DNA of 64,000 nucleotides from JAJDTT01 sp965116695 (lineage in GTDB: Bacteria > Acidobacteriota > UBA6911 > RPQK01 > JAJDTT01): assembly GCA_965116695.1 (NCBI GenBank), contig OZ220706.1, positions 1,364,001-1,428,000 on the forward strand. The letters run 5' to 3'. The notes under the pieces are model-generated. The model had not been told where the DNA came from and made no database searches. It saw nothing but the letters and a program-made list of their open reading frames with translations. How positions within the stretch are numbered: position 1 is the stretch's first letter; each line of letters begins with the position of its first letter. Positions 1 through 8,407 of this stretch are shown piece by piece. A program made the translations under genes and the position numbers.

Positions 1-2
1 TC

Positions 3-320
3 CACGTGGGGATGGATCTGGACCTGGTTGCCCTCAAGATCCAGCGGGCCATCGGCCAGCAGGTCATCCTCATCTGCATTTTTCTCGTGGTCGGTGTTCT
101 GGCTTCCATCTGGTTCGTCAACCTGGCCGCGATACCATTGGGTGGACTGCTGGCCTATGCCGTCGACGTGGCGGGCAACCGGGACCCGGACCAGGCGAGG
201 GACGACGAGTTGCTGGCCCGTGACGATGAAGTCGGAGATTTGGCCCGACTCTTTCGTTTCGTGTCCGATCGCAGCTCCGGTTCGGAGGGGTCCGGGCCGC
301 CGCCGGGACAGGACAGTTAG
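3..320 (+). CDS. C-terminal part of a HAMP-like membrane protein (5' end outside window)
   Basis: The frame is open to the left edge, so the start codon is probably outside the window; an in-frame GTG lies at position 6. About 100 residues are visible: one strongly hydrophobic segment (roughly residues 17-45 from that GTG), then a polar stretch with a pattern like the end of a HAMP linker, including DDEVGDLARLF, which resembles the conserved DE-x-G-x-L turn. A Ser/Gly/Pro-rich tail follows and there is no kinase, cyclase or chemoreceptor output domain after it. It could be the end of a sensor-like membrane protein whose N-terminal half lies upstream. The MFS gene starts 9 bases downstream, so the two are probably co-transcribed. 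The function is unknown. Confidence 0.5.
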   Translation, partial: HVGMDLDLVALKIQRAIGQQVILICIFLVVGVLASIWFVNLAAIPLGGLLAYAVDVAGNRDPDQARDDELLARDDEVGDLARLFRFVSDRSSGSEGSGPPPGQDS

Positions 321-329
321 GAAAGTTCG

Positions 330-1637
330 TTGATTCGGGTACCGCGAACCGGCATCGCTCTCATCTGCACGACCCTTCAAATCTGCTTCGGCACCGTCTA
401 CGCGTGGAGCTTCTTCCAGACCATGCTGGTCCGGCAGATGGGCTGGACCCATACCCAGACCGCCTGGGCCTTCAGCATCGCCATATTCTCGCTGGGAGTT
501 TCCGCGGCCTGGGCGGGAAGCATGCTGCCCCGCCTGGGTCCGCGGTTGCTGGCCCTGGCCGGCAGCGTCATGTTTTCCGGCGGATACCTGATCGCCGGCG
601 CCGCGCTGCAATTCGATCTGGTCCCTCTTTTCTATTTGGGCTACGGCGTGATCGGCGGCGCCGGGATCGGATTCGGTTACGTGACGCCGGTCGCAACGGT
701 CGCCAAGTGGTTTCCGGACCACAAGGGGTTGGCCACAGGCATCGTGGTGATGGGATTCGGAGTCGGCGCGTTCCTTCTGAGCAAGGGACTGGCGCCATTC
801 CTGATCGTCAGTACGGCGGGAACGCTGCCCCTGGTCTTCTTCTGGCTCGGAATCATCTTCGCCTGCATCCTGATTCCCTGCAGCCTCCTCCTGAGCAATC
901 CCCCCGCCCCTGCTGCCCGGACTACGGTAAACCGAAGCATCCGGCGGGATGCCGCCGAATCCCAGTCTGCCCGGGCGTATTTGGGCACCACCCAGTTTGT
1001 CATCATGTGGATCGTCTTCTTCTTCAATATCGCCGCCGGGATTTCGGTGATCAGCTTCCAATCGGAGCTCCTGCAGGAAATCTGGGGTCTCTCCGATCCG
1101 ACCATCGAGCCGACCATGCTGGCCGCATACGGCGCGACGCTCATTGCCGTCAGCTCGCTCTGCAACGGCGTGGGGCGCCTTTTCTGGGGACTCCTCTCCG
1201 ACCGCTTGGGGAGGGCTGCGGTCTTCCGCATCCTGTTGGCCAGCCAAATGGTGGTCTTCGGGGTTCTCATGACCGAGACCAACCCCTGGATCTTCTCGAT
1301 CCTGGTCTGTTACGTGCTCCTCTGCTTCGGCGGCGGGTTCGCCACCATGCCCCCCTTCGTGCTCGATGTCTTCGGCAGCAGGAAGATGTCCACCATCTAC
1401 GGCGTGATTCTCACGGCGTGGGCCGCCGCCGGCATCTGCGGACCGCTCTACATGGGATATCTGAAGGACACCTACCCCGATCGGGCCGTGATGTACTGTT
1501 TCCTCATCGGCATCCTCATGCTGGGAGCCGGGTATCTGTTTTCCTACCTGCTCAATGACGGGAGGATTCGACTGGGGCGTCCCACGCTGGAGAGCACGCT
1601 GCAACGGTATGGGATTCCGGCGCCTGGAAGGGGTTGA
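330..1637 (+). CDS. MFS transporter, OxlT-like (oxalate/formate antiporter type)
   Basis: This is a 435-residue inner-membrane protein with about 12 hydrophobic segments and the two-half organisation of the major facilitator superfamily. The N-terminal segment (ICFGTVYAWSFFQ, followed by GWTHTQTAWAFSIA) and the second-half motif GRLFWGLLSDRLGR are typical of the OxlT/L-lactate-permease-like MFS branch, which exchanges small carboxylates. The substrate cannot be read from sequence. The start is a TTG at 330, supported by an AGGAAAG ribosome-binding sequence at 319-325 that overlaps the stop of the upstream gene. The next clear gene, the Rieske protein, starts 139 bases downstream. Confidence 0.85.
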   Translation: MIRVPRTGIALICTTLQICFGTVYAWSFFQTMLVRQMGWTHTQTAWAFSIAIFSLGVSAAWAGSMLPRLGPRLLALAGSVMFSGGYLIAGAALQFDLVPLFYLGYGVIGGAGIGFGYVTPVATVAKWFPDHKGLATGIVVMGFGVGAFLLSKGLAPFLIVSTAGTLPLVFFWLGIIFACILIPCSLLLSNPPAPAARTTVNRSIRRDAAESQSARAYLGTTQFVIMWIVFFFNIAAGISVISFQSELLQEIWGLSDPTIEPTMLAAYGATLIAVSSLCNGVGRLFWGLLSDRLGRAAVFRILLASQMVVFGVLMTETNPWIFSILVCYVLLCFGGGFATMPPFVLDVFGSRKMSTIYGVILTAWAAAGICGPLYMGYLKDTYPDRAVMYCFLIGILMLGAGYLFSYLLNDGRIRLGRPTLESTLQRYGIPAPGRG

Positions 1638-1776
1638 GGACGACCCCTCGAGATTGCACCGATCCGGTCCGGGACGCTTCACTTTCCGAATATTTCAGTC
1701 CGACTTCCGGCACCCGATTGCGGTATCCTTGTCCGCGCCGCCGGTTCGAGTGGATGACGCCGGTGCTCCAGGGATC

Positions 1777-2289
1777 ATGCGACGACGCGAGTGGTTTCAG
1801 AAATTAGCGGGCGGCATCATCGGCGTCGGTTTGCTGCTCGGACCATTGGTCACGGGCTTCCTCTTCTTCCTGAATCCCCTGCGCCGCCGCGCCGATCAGC
1901 ACGGCTTCAACCGCGTGGCCTCCGTCGACAGCCTTCCCATGGGAACTCCCCGCCATTTCACGGTCCGAGGCCAGCGCCGGGATGCCTGGGAAGTGGGCTC
2001 CCAGGTCCCGTTGGGTGCCGTCTATCTGTTGCGGCAGAGGACCGGCATCCGCGCCTTCCAGGTCATCTGTCCCCATGCCGGATGCTTCGTCGGATACGAC
2101 GGGGCCAATCGACGGTTCCTCTGCCCCTGCCACGACAGCTCGTTCGGGATGGACGGCGCCATCGCCAATTCCGACAGCCCCTCTCCGCGGGGCCTTGACG
2201 AACTGGAGGTCAAGGTCGAAGAGGGCGAGGTCCTGGTCCGATACCAGGAGTTTCGACCGGGCGTGCGCGAGAGGATCGCCGTCTCGTGA
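1777..2289 (+). CDS. Rieske 2Fe-2S protein of a cytochrome bc/b6f-type complex
   Basis: A 170-residue protein with an N-terminal membrane anchor (about residues 11-33) and a C-terminal Rieske domain. Both cluster-binding boxes are present: CPHAGC at residues 98-103 and CPCHDSSF from residue 116, giving two Cys and two His ligands plus the disulfide Cys pair. The protein passes electrons from quinol to a c-type cytochrome on the periplasmic side of the membrane. The frame is open further upstream, but the ATG at 1777 gives the anchored N terminus expected of the family. The stop codon overlaps the GTG start of the cytochrome b gene (GTGA), so the two are translationally coupled and surely form one complex. 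Confidence 0.93.
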   Translation: MRRREWFQKLAGGIIGVGLLLGPLVTGFLFFLNPLRRRADQHGFNRVASVDSLPMGTPRHFTVRGQRRDAWEVGSQVPLGAVYLLRQRTGIRAFQVICPHAGCFVGYDGANRRFLCPCHDSSFGMDGAIANSDSPSPRGLDELEVKVEEGEVLVRYQEFRPGVRERIAVS

Positions 2290-4103
2290 GCGACTGGTTG
2301 GATCGCAGGACGGGGTACCGGCGACTCGTCTCCTGGTTGCTCTACGAGTCGATCCCGGGCGGCGCCAAGTGGCGCTACGTCTGGGGAAGCACCCTGGTCT
2401 TCACCTTTCTGCTCCAGATCTTCACCGGCCTCCTGCTCTGGACCGCGTACAGCCCGTCGATCCGCGCAGCCTGGGAGAGCGTCTACTTCATCCAATACCA
2501 GATGGAGATGGGTTGGTTCATCCGCGGCCTGCATCACTACGCGTCCCAGGTCATGATCGTGCTCCTGGTTTGCCATCTGGTGCAGGTGGTCGTTGCCGGG
2601 GCCTATCGGTCGCCCCGGGAGATCAACTGGTGGTTGGGCCTGCTCATGCTGGGGCTGGTCCTGGGGATGTCCCTCACCGGATACCTGCTGCCCTGGGACG
2701 AGCGGGGATACTGGGCAACCCAGGTGACCACCAAGATCTTCGGCGTGGTTCCGCTGTTGGGACCGATCCTGGAGCGCCTCCTCCTGGGTGGACCCACCTA
2801 CGGGCACCATACCCTGACCCGCTTCTTCGCCCTCCACGCCGGATTGCTGCCCGGTCTTCTGCTGCTGGTGATGGTGCTCCATGTCGTCCTGTTCCGCCGC
2901 CACGGCGTGACTCATCCCAAAGAGGCCAAGGGGAAAGCGTACTTCTGGCCCAGTCAGGCGTTGCTGGACGGACTTGCCTGCCTGGGCGTGCTATTGGTGT
3001 TGGCGGCGCTTGCGGGCTGGGGCGGATGGGAGCGGGGCTTCGTCTTCGGACCCGAAGGGGGAGCTCCCCTCGACGCGCCGGCCGACCCTTCCCGGCCCTC
3101 CCCTTCGGCACGCCCTGAGTGGTACCTGCTCTTTCTCTACCAGTTCCTGAAGTATTTTCCGGGACGGACCGAGGTGATCGGCGCCGTGGTGATTCCCTCG
3201 GTCGTGGTTGGAGTCATGCTGTGCTTCCCCTTTCTGGGCCGCGTCCGCCGGGGGCACGCGCTGTGCATCGGGATCACCTTCGCCACGCTCGCCGGCGCGC
3301 TGCTGCTGACGGTAACGGCCGTCCGGGAGGATCGGACCCGGCCCATGTACCAGGCGGGACTGGCGGACGCCGAAAAGAAGGCCCGGCGTATCCTGGAGTT
3401 GTCCAGGGAGAACGGGATTCCTCCCGACGGGGCCCTGGCGATGCTGCACCGGGACCCGCAGACGCAGGGTCCCCCGTTGTTTCGAGACAACTGCTCCGCC
3501 TGCCACCGCTGGGACGGCCATGACGGAACCGGGGCCCAGGTGACGGAGATCCGGGATGGAGAGTCCGTCGCGGTCGCGGCGAGCGCCAGCGATCTGGCCG
3601 GATTCGGCACTCCGCAATGGGTCGCCGAGTTTTTGCGGGATCCGTCGTCGGAGCGTTTCTTCGGGCAGAGCCGCCACCGGGACGGGACCATGGTCCAGTG
3701 GGCCAGGAAGAACATCCCTCTCATGACCGAGCGTGAGATCGACGCCGTGTCGGCTTTCGTCATACACCAGCCGGGCGATCCCGAATCAGCGGCGGCGGAC
3801 CCGGAACTCATGGCCCTCGGGGCGCGCGTATTCTCGTCAGGAACTCCGGAAGGGGCCCAAGGTTGCGTCATGTGCCATCAACTCGACCACCCTGAGGTAA
3901 CGAGTACGGGAATGGCCTTGGGGCCGGACCTTACGGGATACGGGTCCCGGGAGTGGTTGAGCGGGATCATCATGGACTCTTCCCAGCCCCGTTTCTACGG
4001 CAGCCAGAACTCCGGAATGCCCAAGTTCGCCCATCGGCTCCGCAACCAGGAGCTCCAACTCCTGACCGACTGGATCCTGGAGGAGAGCCAAGACCGAAGG
4101 TAG
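2286..4103 (+). CDS. Cytochrome b fused to two haem c modules (quinol:cytochrome c oxidoreductase)
   Basis: This is a 605-residue fusion. The N-terminal two-thirds is cytochrome b: haem ligand pairs H83/H97 and H184/H199, spaced 13 and 14 residues apart as in cytochrome b6, and the quinol-site PEWY motif at residues 277-280. The C-terminal third carries two CxxCH haem c sites, CSACH at residue 403 and CVMCH at residue 527. The protein should oxidise quinol together with the Rieske subunit and carry its own cytochrome c acceptors on the periplasmic side. The GTG start overlaps the Rieske stop. The spacing between the two haem sites suggests two separate c domains. No separate cytochrome c1 gene is adjacent, which agrees with the fusion replacing it. 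Confidence 0.92.
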   Translation: MSDWLDRRTGYRRLVSWLLYESIPGGAKWRYVWGSTLVFTFLLQIFTGLLLWTAYSPSIRAAWESVYFIQYQMEMGWFIRGLHHYASQVMIVLLVCHLVQVVVAGAYRSPREINWWLGLLMLGLVLGMSLTGYLLPWDERGYWATQVTTKIFGVVPLLGPILERLLLGGPTYGHHTLTRFFALHAGLLPGLLLLVMVLHVVLFRRHGVTHPKEAKGKAYFWPSQALLDGLACLGVLLVLAALAGWGGWERGFVFGPEGGAPLDAPADPSRPSPSARPEWYLLFLYQFLKYFPGRTEVIGAVVIPSVVVGVMLCFPFLGRVRRGHALCIGITFATLAGALLLTVTAVREDRTRPMYQAGLADAEKKARRILELSRENGIPPDGALAMLHRDPQTQGPPLFRDNCSACHRWDGHDGTGAQVTEIRDGESVAVAASASDLAGFGTPQWVAEFLRDPSSERFFGQSRHRDGTMVQWARKNIPLMTEREIDAVSAFVIHQPGDPESAAADPELMALGARVFSSGTPEGAQGCVMCHQLDHPEVTSTGMALGPDLTGYGSREWLSGIIMDSSQPRFYGSQNSGMPKFAHRLRNQELQLLTDWILEESQDRR

Positions 4104-4115
4104 AGGACAGTGACC

Positions 4116-6062
4116 ATGAACCCGGAAGTCGTGTCCGACCGGAATCATCTCATCGCCACCGGGGACGGCTCCGAAGCCGGCATCCGGGCGTTTTACTTCA
4201 TGATCCTGGCCGCTGCCGTTCTGTTCCCGGCCTGCACTCAACCGGCTCCGGTCGAATCCCGGGAGGATGGCCGGCTCCCCATTTTCCATCGCACCCAGAC
4301 CCCCGTCTACTTCCCCGATCTGAGCCGGGCGCAACCGGACTCGGTCCTGACACGCAAGGAAAAGCGCCGCGCCTGGCGGCTCATCGACTACGAGACGGAA
4401 GACTTCAAAGGGACCCTGCTCTTCGCCGGAGAAGAGACCGAGGCACCCGACGTGACCCTGAGCCTGGACACGGCCGGCGTCCACGACGTGTACGTCGGCA
4501 TGTTCAACACCGCCTGGAGGCCCTACCAAAACATGCGCGTGCAGGCCAAGCTGAGCGGCGACGCGGCATTTTCGACACTGTTCCTGCCGGCTCCGGAGGG
4601 ACTGACCTCGGGCGTGCCTGAGGATGACACCATCCGGGGGCCGCGAATTCAGGATGTCTACTTCAAGACTGCCGATCTGACCGGACAGGACCTCATCCTG
4701 CGTCAGCCTTGCCAGCGGATCGTCCCGCCGGACCAGGAGTACGGCAACTTCTGCGAAAAGGTTTGGATCGCCTACGTGAAACTGGTGCCGTTGAATCCGG
4801 AAGAGGTGGAGATCCTGAAGCAGGATCGGGCGCGGACCGACACCCGCCGGCTCTTCGGCTACAACGACTCGTGGGCCGTGGCCTGGGGGCGTGCGGAACC
4901 GGCCTCGGCCGAATTCGTCCGGTCTCACCTGGAGCCCTACCGCAACACCGACTTCCGCCGGATCTACTGGGACGGGATCAGTGGGGAGGTCTGCAACTAC
5001 TTCACCCGGATCGGAAAGATGTGGACCCGGGAACACTACCCCCTGGAAGATTTCGTCAGGAAGGGCGACCGGCTCCTGGTCCAGACCTGGACCGAGTACG
5101 TGGAGAAGGGGATCGACCCCCTCCAGGTGGCGGCCGAGGCCGCCCACGAGATGGGTCTCGAGTTTCACGTCAACTACCGGCTGGGCTGGGGCCCCTTCTA
5201 CTGGCCGCCGCCCTGGGAAGCCTTCAACCGGGGAGGTTTCGGGGACCGGCATCCCGAGTGGCGAACCGTGCGCCGGGACGGCACGCGCGGCACCGCCATG
5301 TCGTTTGCCTTTCCCGGAGTTCGAGACTACATGCTGAGTTTCGTGAGGGAGATGGCTGCCTATCCCATCGACGGCATCGCCATCCTCTACAATCGCCAAC
5401 CCCCGTACGTCGAGTACGAAGCGCCGCTGGTGGAGGGTTTCCAAACGGAGTTCGGCAAGGACCCCAGGGAGCTGGACAGGCAGGACCCGGAGTGGCGCGA
5501 CTGGTTGGCCTACCGGAGCCGGGCCACCACCCGGTTCATGAAGGATTTACGCCGGACACTCGTAGAATCGGCCCGGGAGCAGGGCCGGGACGAACCCTTC
5601 GAGATCACCGCCTGGGTCTTCGGCAGCCTGGAGGAGAACCTGGAGTTCGGATTGGACCCCGAACTCTGGGTGCGGGAGGGGCTGGTGGACACCCTGATCC
5701 CCTACTCCTCGGCCAAACACCTCTTCAGTTGGCAGCCGTCGTGGGAAGACCCGCGGGACGTGGCCGCGTGGATGTCGCTGACCCGGGGGACGGGGACCAA
5801 GCTCGCCCTGAACATCATGCCCCGCAACCTGCCGGTGGCCGAATACAGGCGCAAGGCAGATGCCCTCTATGGCGCCGGCGTGGACTACCTGGCCTTCTGG
5901 GACACGGTCATCCACAGCAGCGCCTCCTCACTCGCTCTGCGCCGCCTGGGACACGCCGAAGAGATCGCCGCCTGGCTGAAAGCGGGACAGCCGGCGGAGG
6001 AACTGCCCTTCTCCCGCTTGCGAAAACTGGGAGACTGGGACCTGAGCTTCTTCCCCGAGTGA
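4116..6062 (+). CDS. Secreted lipoprotein-like TIM-barrel glycoside-hydrolase-related protein
   Basis: About 648 residues. The N terminus has a hydrophobic segment ending in LFPAC (Cys40), an imperfect lipobox, so a surface lipoprotein is likely but not certain. The centre (roughly residues 220-560) alternates acidic and aromatic motifs such as VNYRLGWGPFYWPPPW, GIAILYNRQPPY and FEITAWVFG, which resembles bacterial TIM-barrel proteins annotated as putative glycosyl hydrolases (GHL/DUF187-like). The catalytic acids cannot be assigned by eye. The ATG at 4116 is preferred over an in-frame GTG at 4110 because AGAGGA at 4102-4107 sits at good spacing. It begins 12 bases after the cytochrome b gene, but its function appears unrelated to respiration. 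Confidence 0.65.
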   Translation: MNPEVVSDRNHLIATGDGSEAGIRAFYFMILAAAVLFPACTQPAPVESREDGRLPIFHRTQTPVYFPDLSRAQPDSVLTRKEKRRAWRLIDYETEDFKGTLLFAGEETEAPDVTLSLDTAGVHDVYVGMFNTAWRPYQNMRVQAKLSGDAAFSTLFLPAPEGLTSGVPEDDTIRGPRIQDVYFKTADLTGQDLILRQPCQRIVPPDQEYGNFCEKVWIAYVKLVPLNPEEVEILKQDRARTDTRRLFGYNDSWAVAWGRAEPASAEFVRSHLEPYRNTDFRRIYWDGISGEVCNYFTRIGKMWTREHYPLEDFVRKGDRLLVQTWTEYVEKGIDPLQVAAEAAHEMGLEFHVNYRLGWGPFYWPPPWEAFNRGGFGDRHPEWRTVRRDGTRGTAMSFAFPGVRDYMLSFVREMAAYPIDGIAILYNRQPPYVEYEAPLVEGFQTEFGKDPRELDRQDPEWRDWLAYRSRATTRFMKDLRRTLVESAREQGRDEPFEITAWVFGSLEENLEFGLDPELWVREGLVDTLIPYSSAKHLFSWQPSWEDPRDVAAWMSLTRGTGTKLALNIMPRNLPVAEYRRKADALYGAGVDYLAFWDTVIHSSASSLALRRLGHAEEIAAWLKAGQPAEELPFSRLRKLGDWDLSFFPE

Positions 6063-6099
6063 CGCCGCACCGCTCTCCCGAACGGCGGAGATAGGACCC

Positions 6100-6870
6100 A
6101 TGGAGAATCGCATCGCCCTTGTGACCGGCGCCGGCCGCGGCATCGGACGCGCCATCGCCGTCGGGCTCGCCGCCGAAGGCGCCCGGGTCGCCGTCACCGC
6201 GCGCAGTGTGGACGAGTTGGAGAACCTGGCCCGGGAGGTGAAAGCCGGGGGCGGAAACGCGCTGGTGGTCCCGGACGACCTGTCGGACCGATCGGCTCCG
6301 GCCCGCATCGTCCGGTCCGTTGCCGACACCTGGGGGCCCATTGAAATCCTGGTCAACAACGCCGGCGTGGGAAGCAGTCAGAACCCCAAGCCCCTGGTCG
6401 ATTTCGACGACGACTTCTGGGACCTGACGATCATGATCAACCTGACGGCGCCCTACCTTTTCACGAGGTTGGTCCTTCCCTCCATGATGGAGCGAGGTTG
6501 GGGCCGGATCATCAACATCTCGTCCATTGCGGGGCGGATCGGAACCCTGCACGGCGCCGCCTACGGTGTCAGTAAACAAGGCCTGTTGGGATTGACCCGG
6601 ACCACGGCCGTGGAAGCGGCGGCCCATGGCATCACCGCCAATGCCGTCTGCCCGGGAGTGACCCGTTCCCGGCTGAACGATATTCGCCTGGAATACGACT
6701 CGCGGCGGTTGGGGGTCAGCTTCGAACAGTTGGAGAAGGAATCCACGCCGCTGGGACGCCGCCTGGAACCGGAAGAGGTGGCGGTCCTGGCCGTTCAACT
6801 GGCTCGGGACGAAGCCCGGGGCATCAACGGTCAGTCCATCAACGTCTGTGGCGGGCGGGTGTTCGGGTAG
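6100..6870 (+). CDS. Short-chain dehydrogenase/reductase (FabG-like)
   Basis: A 256-residue classical SDR. The NAD(P)-binding TGAGRGIG lies at residues 10-17, NNAG at 86-89, and the catalytic Ser-Tyr-Lys set appears as Ser141/142 with YGVSK (Tyr155, Lys159). The C-terminal GQSINVCGG motif is the usual end of the fold. Such enzymes oxidise or reduce hydroxyl/keto groups on sugars, polyols or acyl thioesters; next to a hydrolase-like lipoprotein and a Gfo/Idh/MocA dehydrogenase, sugar or polyol metabolism is the likelier role. It starts 37 bases after the upstream gene on the same strand. Confidence 0.9.
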   Translation: MENRIALVTGAGRGIGRAIAVGLAAEGARVAVTARSVDELENLAREVKAGGGNALVVPDDLSDRSAPARIVRSVADTWGPIEILVNNAGVGSSQNPKPLVDFDDDFWDLTIMINLTAPYLFTRLVLPSMMERGWGRIINISSIAGRIGTLHGAAYGVSKQGLLGLTRTTAVEAAAHGITANAVCPGVTRSRLNDIRLEYDSRRLGVSFEQLEKESTPLGRRLEPEEVAVLAVQLARDEARGINGQSINVCGGRVFG

Positions 6871-6890
6871 GCCGGCGATGCAGTATGGAG

Positions 6891-7084
6891 GGGCGATTTC
6901 GTAGTCGCCCATTCTTCGACGTTCCCGAGGTTTAGAGGGTCGTCGGAAGTGTAAAGGGGACTGCCGTTCCCCTAAACCCTGGAATCGGCGCCTGAAAGAC
7001 GCCGATCCAATCGGCGGCAGAATGCCGCCGCTCCTCGGCGCCTGAAAGACGCCGATCCAATCGGCGGCAGGATGCCGCCGCTCC
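6891..7084. repeat. Cluster of intergenic hairpin repeats including a 50-bp tandem duplication
   Basis: Four hairpins follow the SDR gene: GGGCGA/TCGCCC (6891-6910); GGGGA/TCCCC (6956-6972) nested inside GGTTTAG/CTAAACC; and a 50-base unit present twice in tandem (6985-7034 and 7035-7084) with one mismatch. Each 50-base unit contains two stems, GGCG...CGCC and CGGCGGCA...TGCCGCCG, joined by a segment with CCAAT. The same type of hairpin recurs at several other places in the window. Confidence 0.85.
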
Positions 7085-7120
7085 CATTTTGTCGGCGGCC
7101 GGGACTATAGTGGCCGGGTT

Positions 7121-8389
7121 ATGGAAACCAACAAAACAGAGCTCAATCGACGAGGATTTTTCCGGAGGAGCGGATTGGCCGCCGCCGCTCTCTCGGCGCG
7201 AAGCTATGGGCGGGTCCGGGGGGCGAACCACCGGCTTCGCATCGGCATCATCGGTTGCGGAAAAATCGCCGGGAGCCACCACCTGCCCAAGCTCCTGAAG
7301 ATGTCCGAGAGCGCCAACGTCGAGGTCGTGGCGGTGTCGGACGTCTACCGGTCCCGGGCGAAAAAGTTTCAGGAGCGGATTTCGAAGGCGGGCGGGAGGG
7401 CCATCGAGAAGGTCTTCCATCAGGACCTGCTGGAGATGAAGGACGTGGACTATGTGGTCATCGCCACCCCGGAGCACTGGCATCACCGGCAAACTCTCGA
7501 CGCGCTGGACGCGGGCAAGCACGTCTATTGCGAAAAGCCCTTGACCCACACCATCCCCGAAGCCCAGGAGGTGGTTCGAAAGGTCCGGGAGACGGGTCTC
7601 AAGCTGCAGGTCGGCGTTCAGGGCATGAGCGACGACAGCTACTCCAGCGCCAATCGGGCCATCCGGGCCGGCAAGCTGGGCACGGTGGTGGAAGCCCAGT
7701 TGGAATATGTCCGGAATCATCCCCTCCACAAGGGACCCTGGCGCCGGGGCATCCGGTCCGACGCGCCCAAGCCTCGCGACCTGGACTGGGACCGCTGGTT
7801 GGGGCCGGCGCCCAAGCGTCCCTGGTCTCCCCACCGCTTCTTCGAGTGGCGCAACTACAGGGACTATTCGGGTGGAATCTCCACCGACCTTTTCATTCAC
7901 CGCCTCACCCGCGTGCTGAAAGCCTGCGAGCTGACCTACCCGAATTCGGTAGCCGGGTTGGGTGGGATCTACATCTGGGACGACGGCCGGGACGTGCCCG
8001 ACAACCTGGAGATGGTCGCCGAATACCCTGCCGTGGAAGGGATCACCAACGGAATGACTCTTCACCTGCTGGGCACCATGGCGAACAAGCACCGTGTCGA
8101 GCACTGCATCCGGGGGCACAAGGCCACCCTGGTCTTCACCAGGAGAGGTTGGAAGATCCTGGATCAGAAAACCGGCAAGGTCACGGAAACCCACAGGAAG
8201 ACGGGCGCCGAGGACATGGCGCTGCATCATCGCAACCTGCAGGCGGCCATTCGGGACGGCAAGGCTCTAGCGTGTCCGGCCGAGTTGGGACTGCGCGGAG
8301 TCGTCGCCGTGGTCATGTGCAACGAGTCCTGGGCCCGAAAGAAGCTCATGACCTGGGATTCCCGGAAACAGGAGATGGTCGAGGCGTAG
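7121..8389 (+). CDS. Tat-exported Gfo/Idh/MocA family oxidoreductase
   Basis: A 422-residue protein. The N terminus carries a twin-arginine-type signal (NRRGFFRRSG, residues 9-18, followed by an Ala-rich stretch), so the enzyme is probably exported folded with its cofactor. The Rossmann motif GIIGCGKIAG begins at residue 42, and the family EKP motif lies at residues 138-140 (CEKPLTH). Members oxidise or epimerise sugars and inositols with NAD(P); exported forms are common in Acidobacteriota, Planctomycetota and relatives. It follows the hairpin repeat cluster, so it probably has its own promoter. The exact substrate is unknown. Confidence 0.88.
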   Translation: METNKTELNRRGFFRRSGLAAAALSARSYGRVRGANHRLRIGIIGCGKIAGSHHLPKLLKMSESANVEVVAVSDVYRSRAKKFQERISKAGGRAIEKVFHQDLLEMKDVDYVVIATPEHWHHRQTLDALDAGKHVYCEKPLTHTIPEAQEVVRKVRETGLKLQVGVQGMSDDSYSSANRAIRAGKLGTVVEAQLEYVRNHPLHKGPWRRGIRSDAPKPRDLDWDRWLGPAPKRPWSPHRFFEWRNYRDYSGGISTDLFIHRLTRVLKACELTYPNSVAGLGGIYIWDDGRDVPDNLEMVAEYPAVEGITNGMTLHLLGTMANKHRVEHCIRGHKATLVFTRRGWKILDQKTGKVTETHRKTGAEDMALHHRNLQAAIRDGKALACPAELGLRGVVAVVMCNESWARKKLMTWDSRKQEMVEA

Positions 8390-8407
8390 GGTGACGCGGC
8401 GGCCGGC

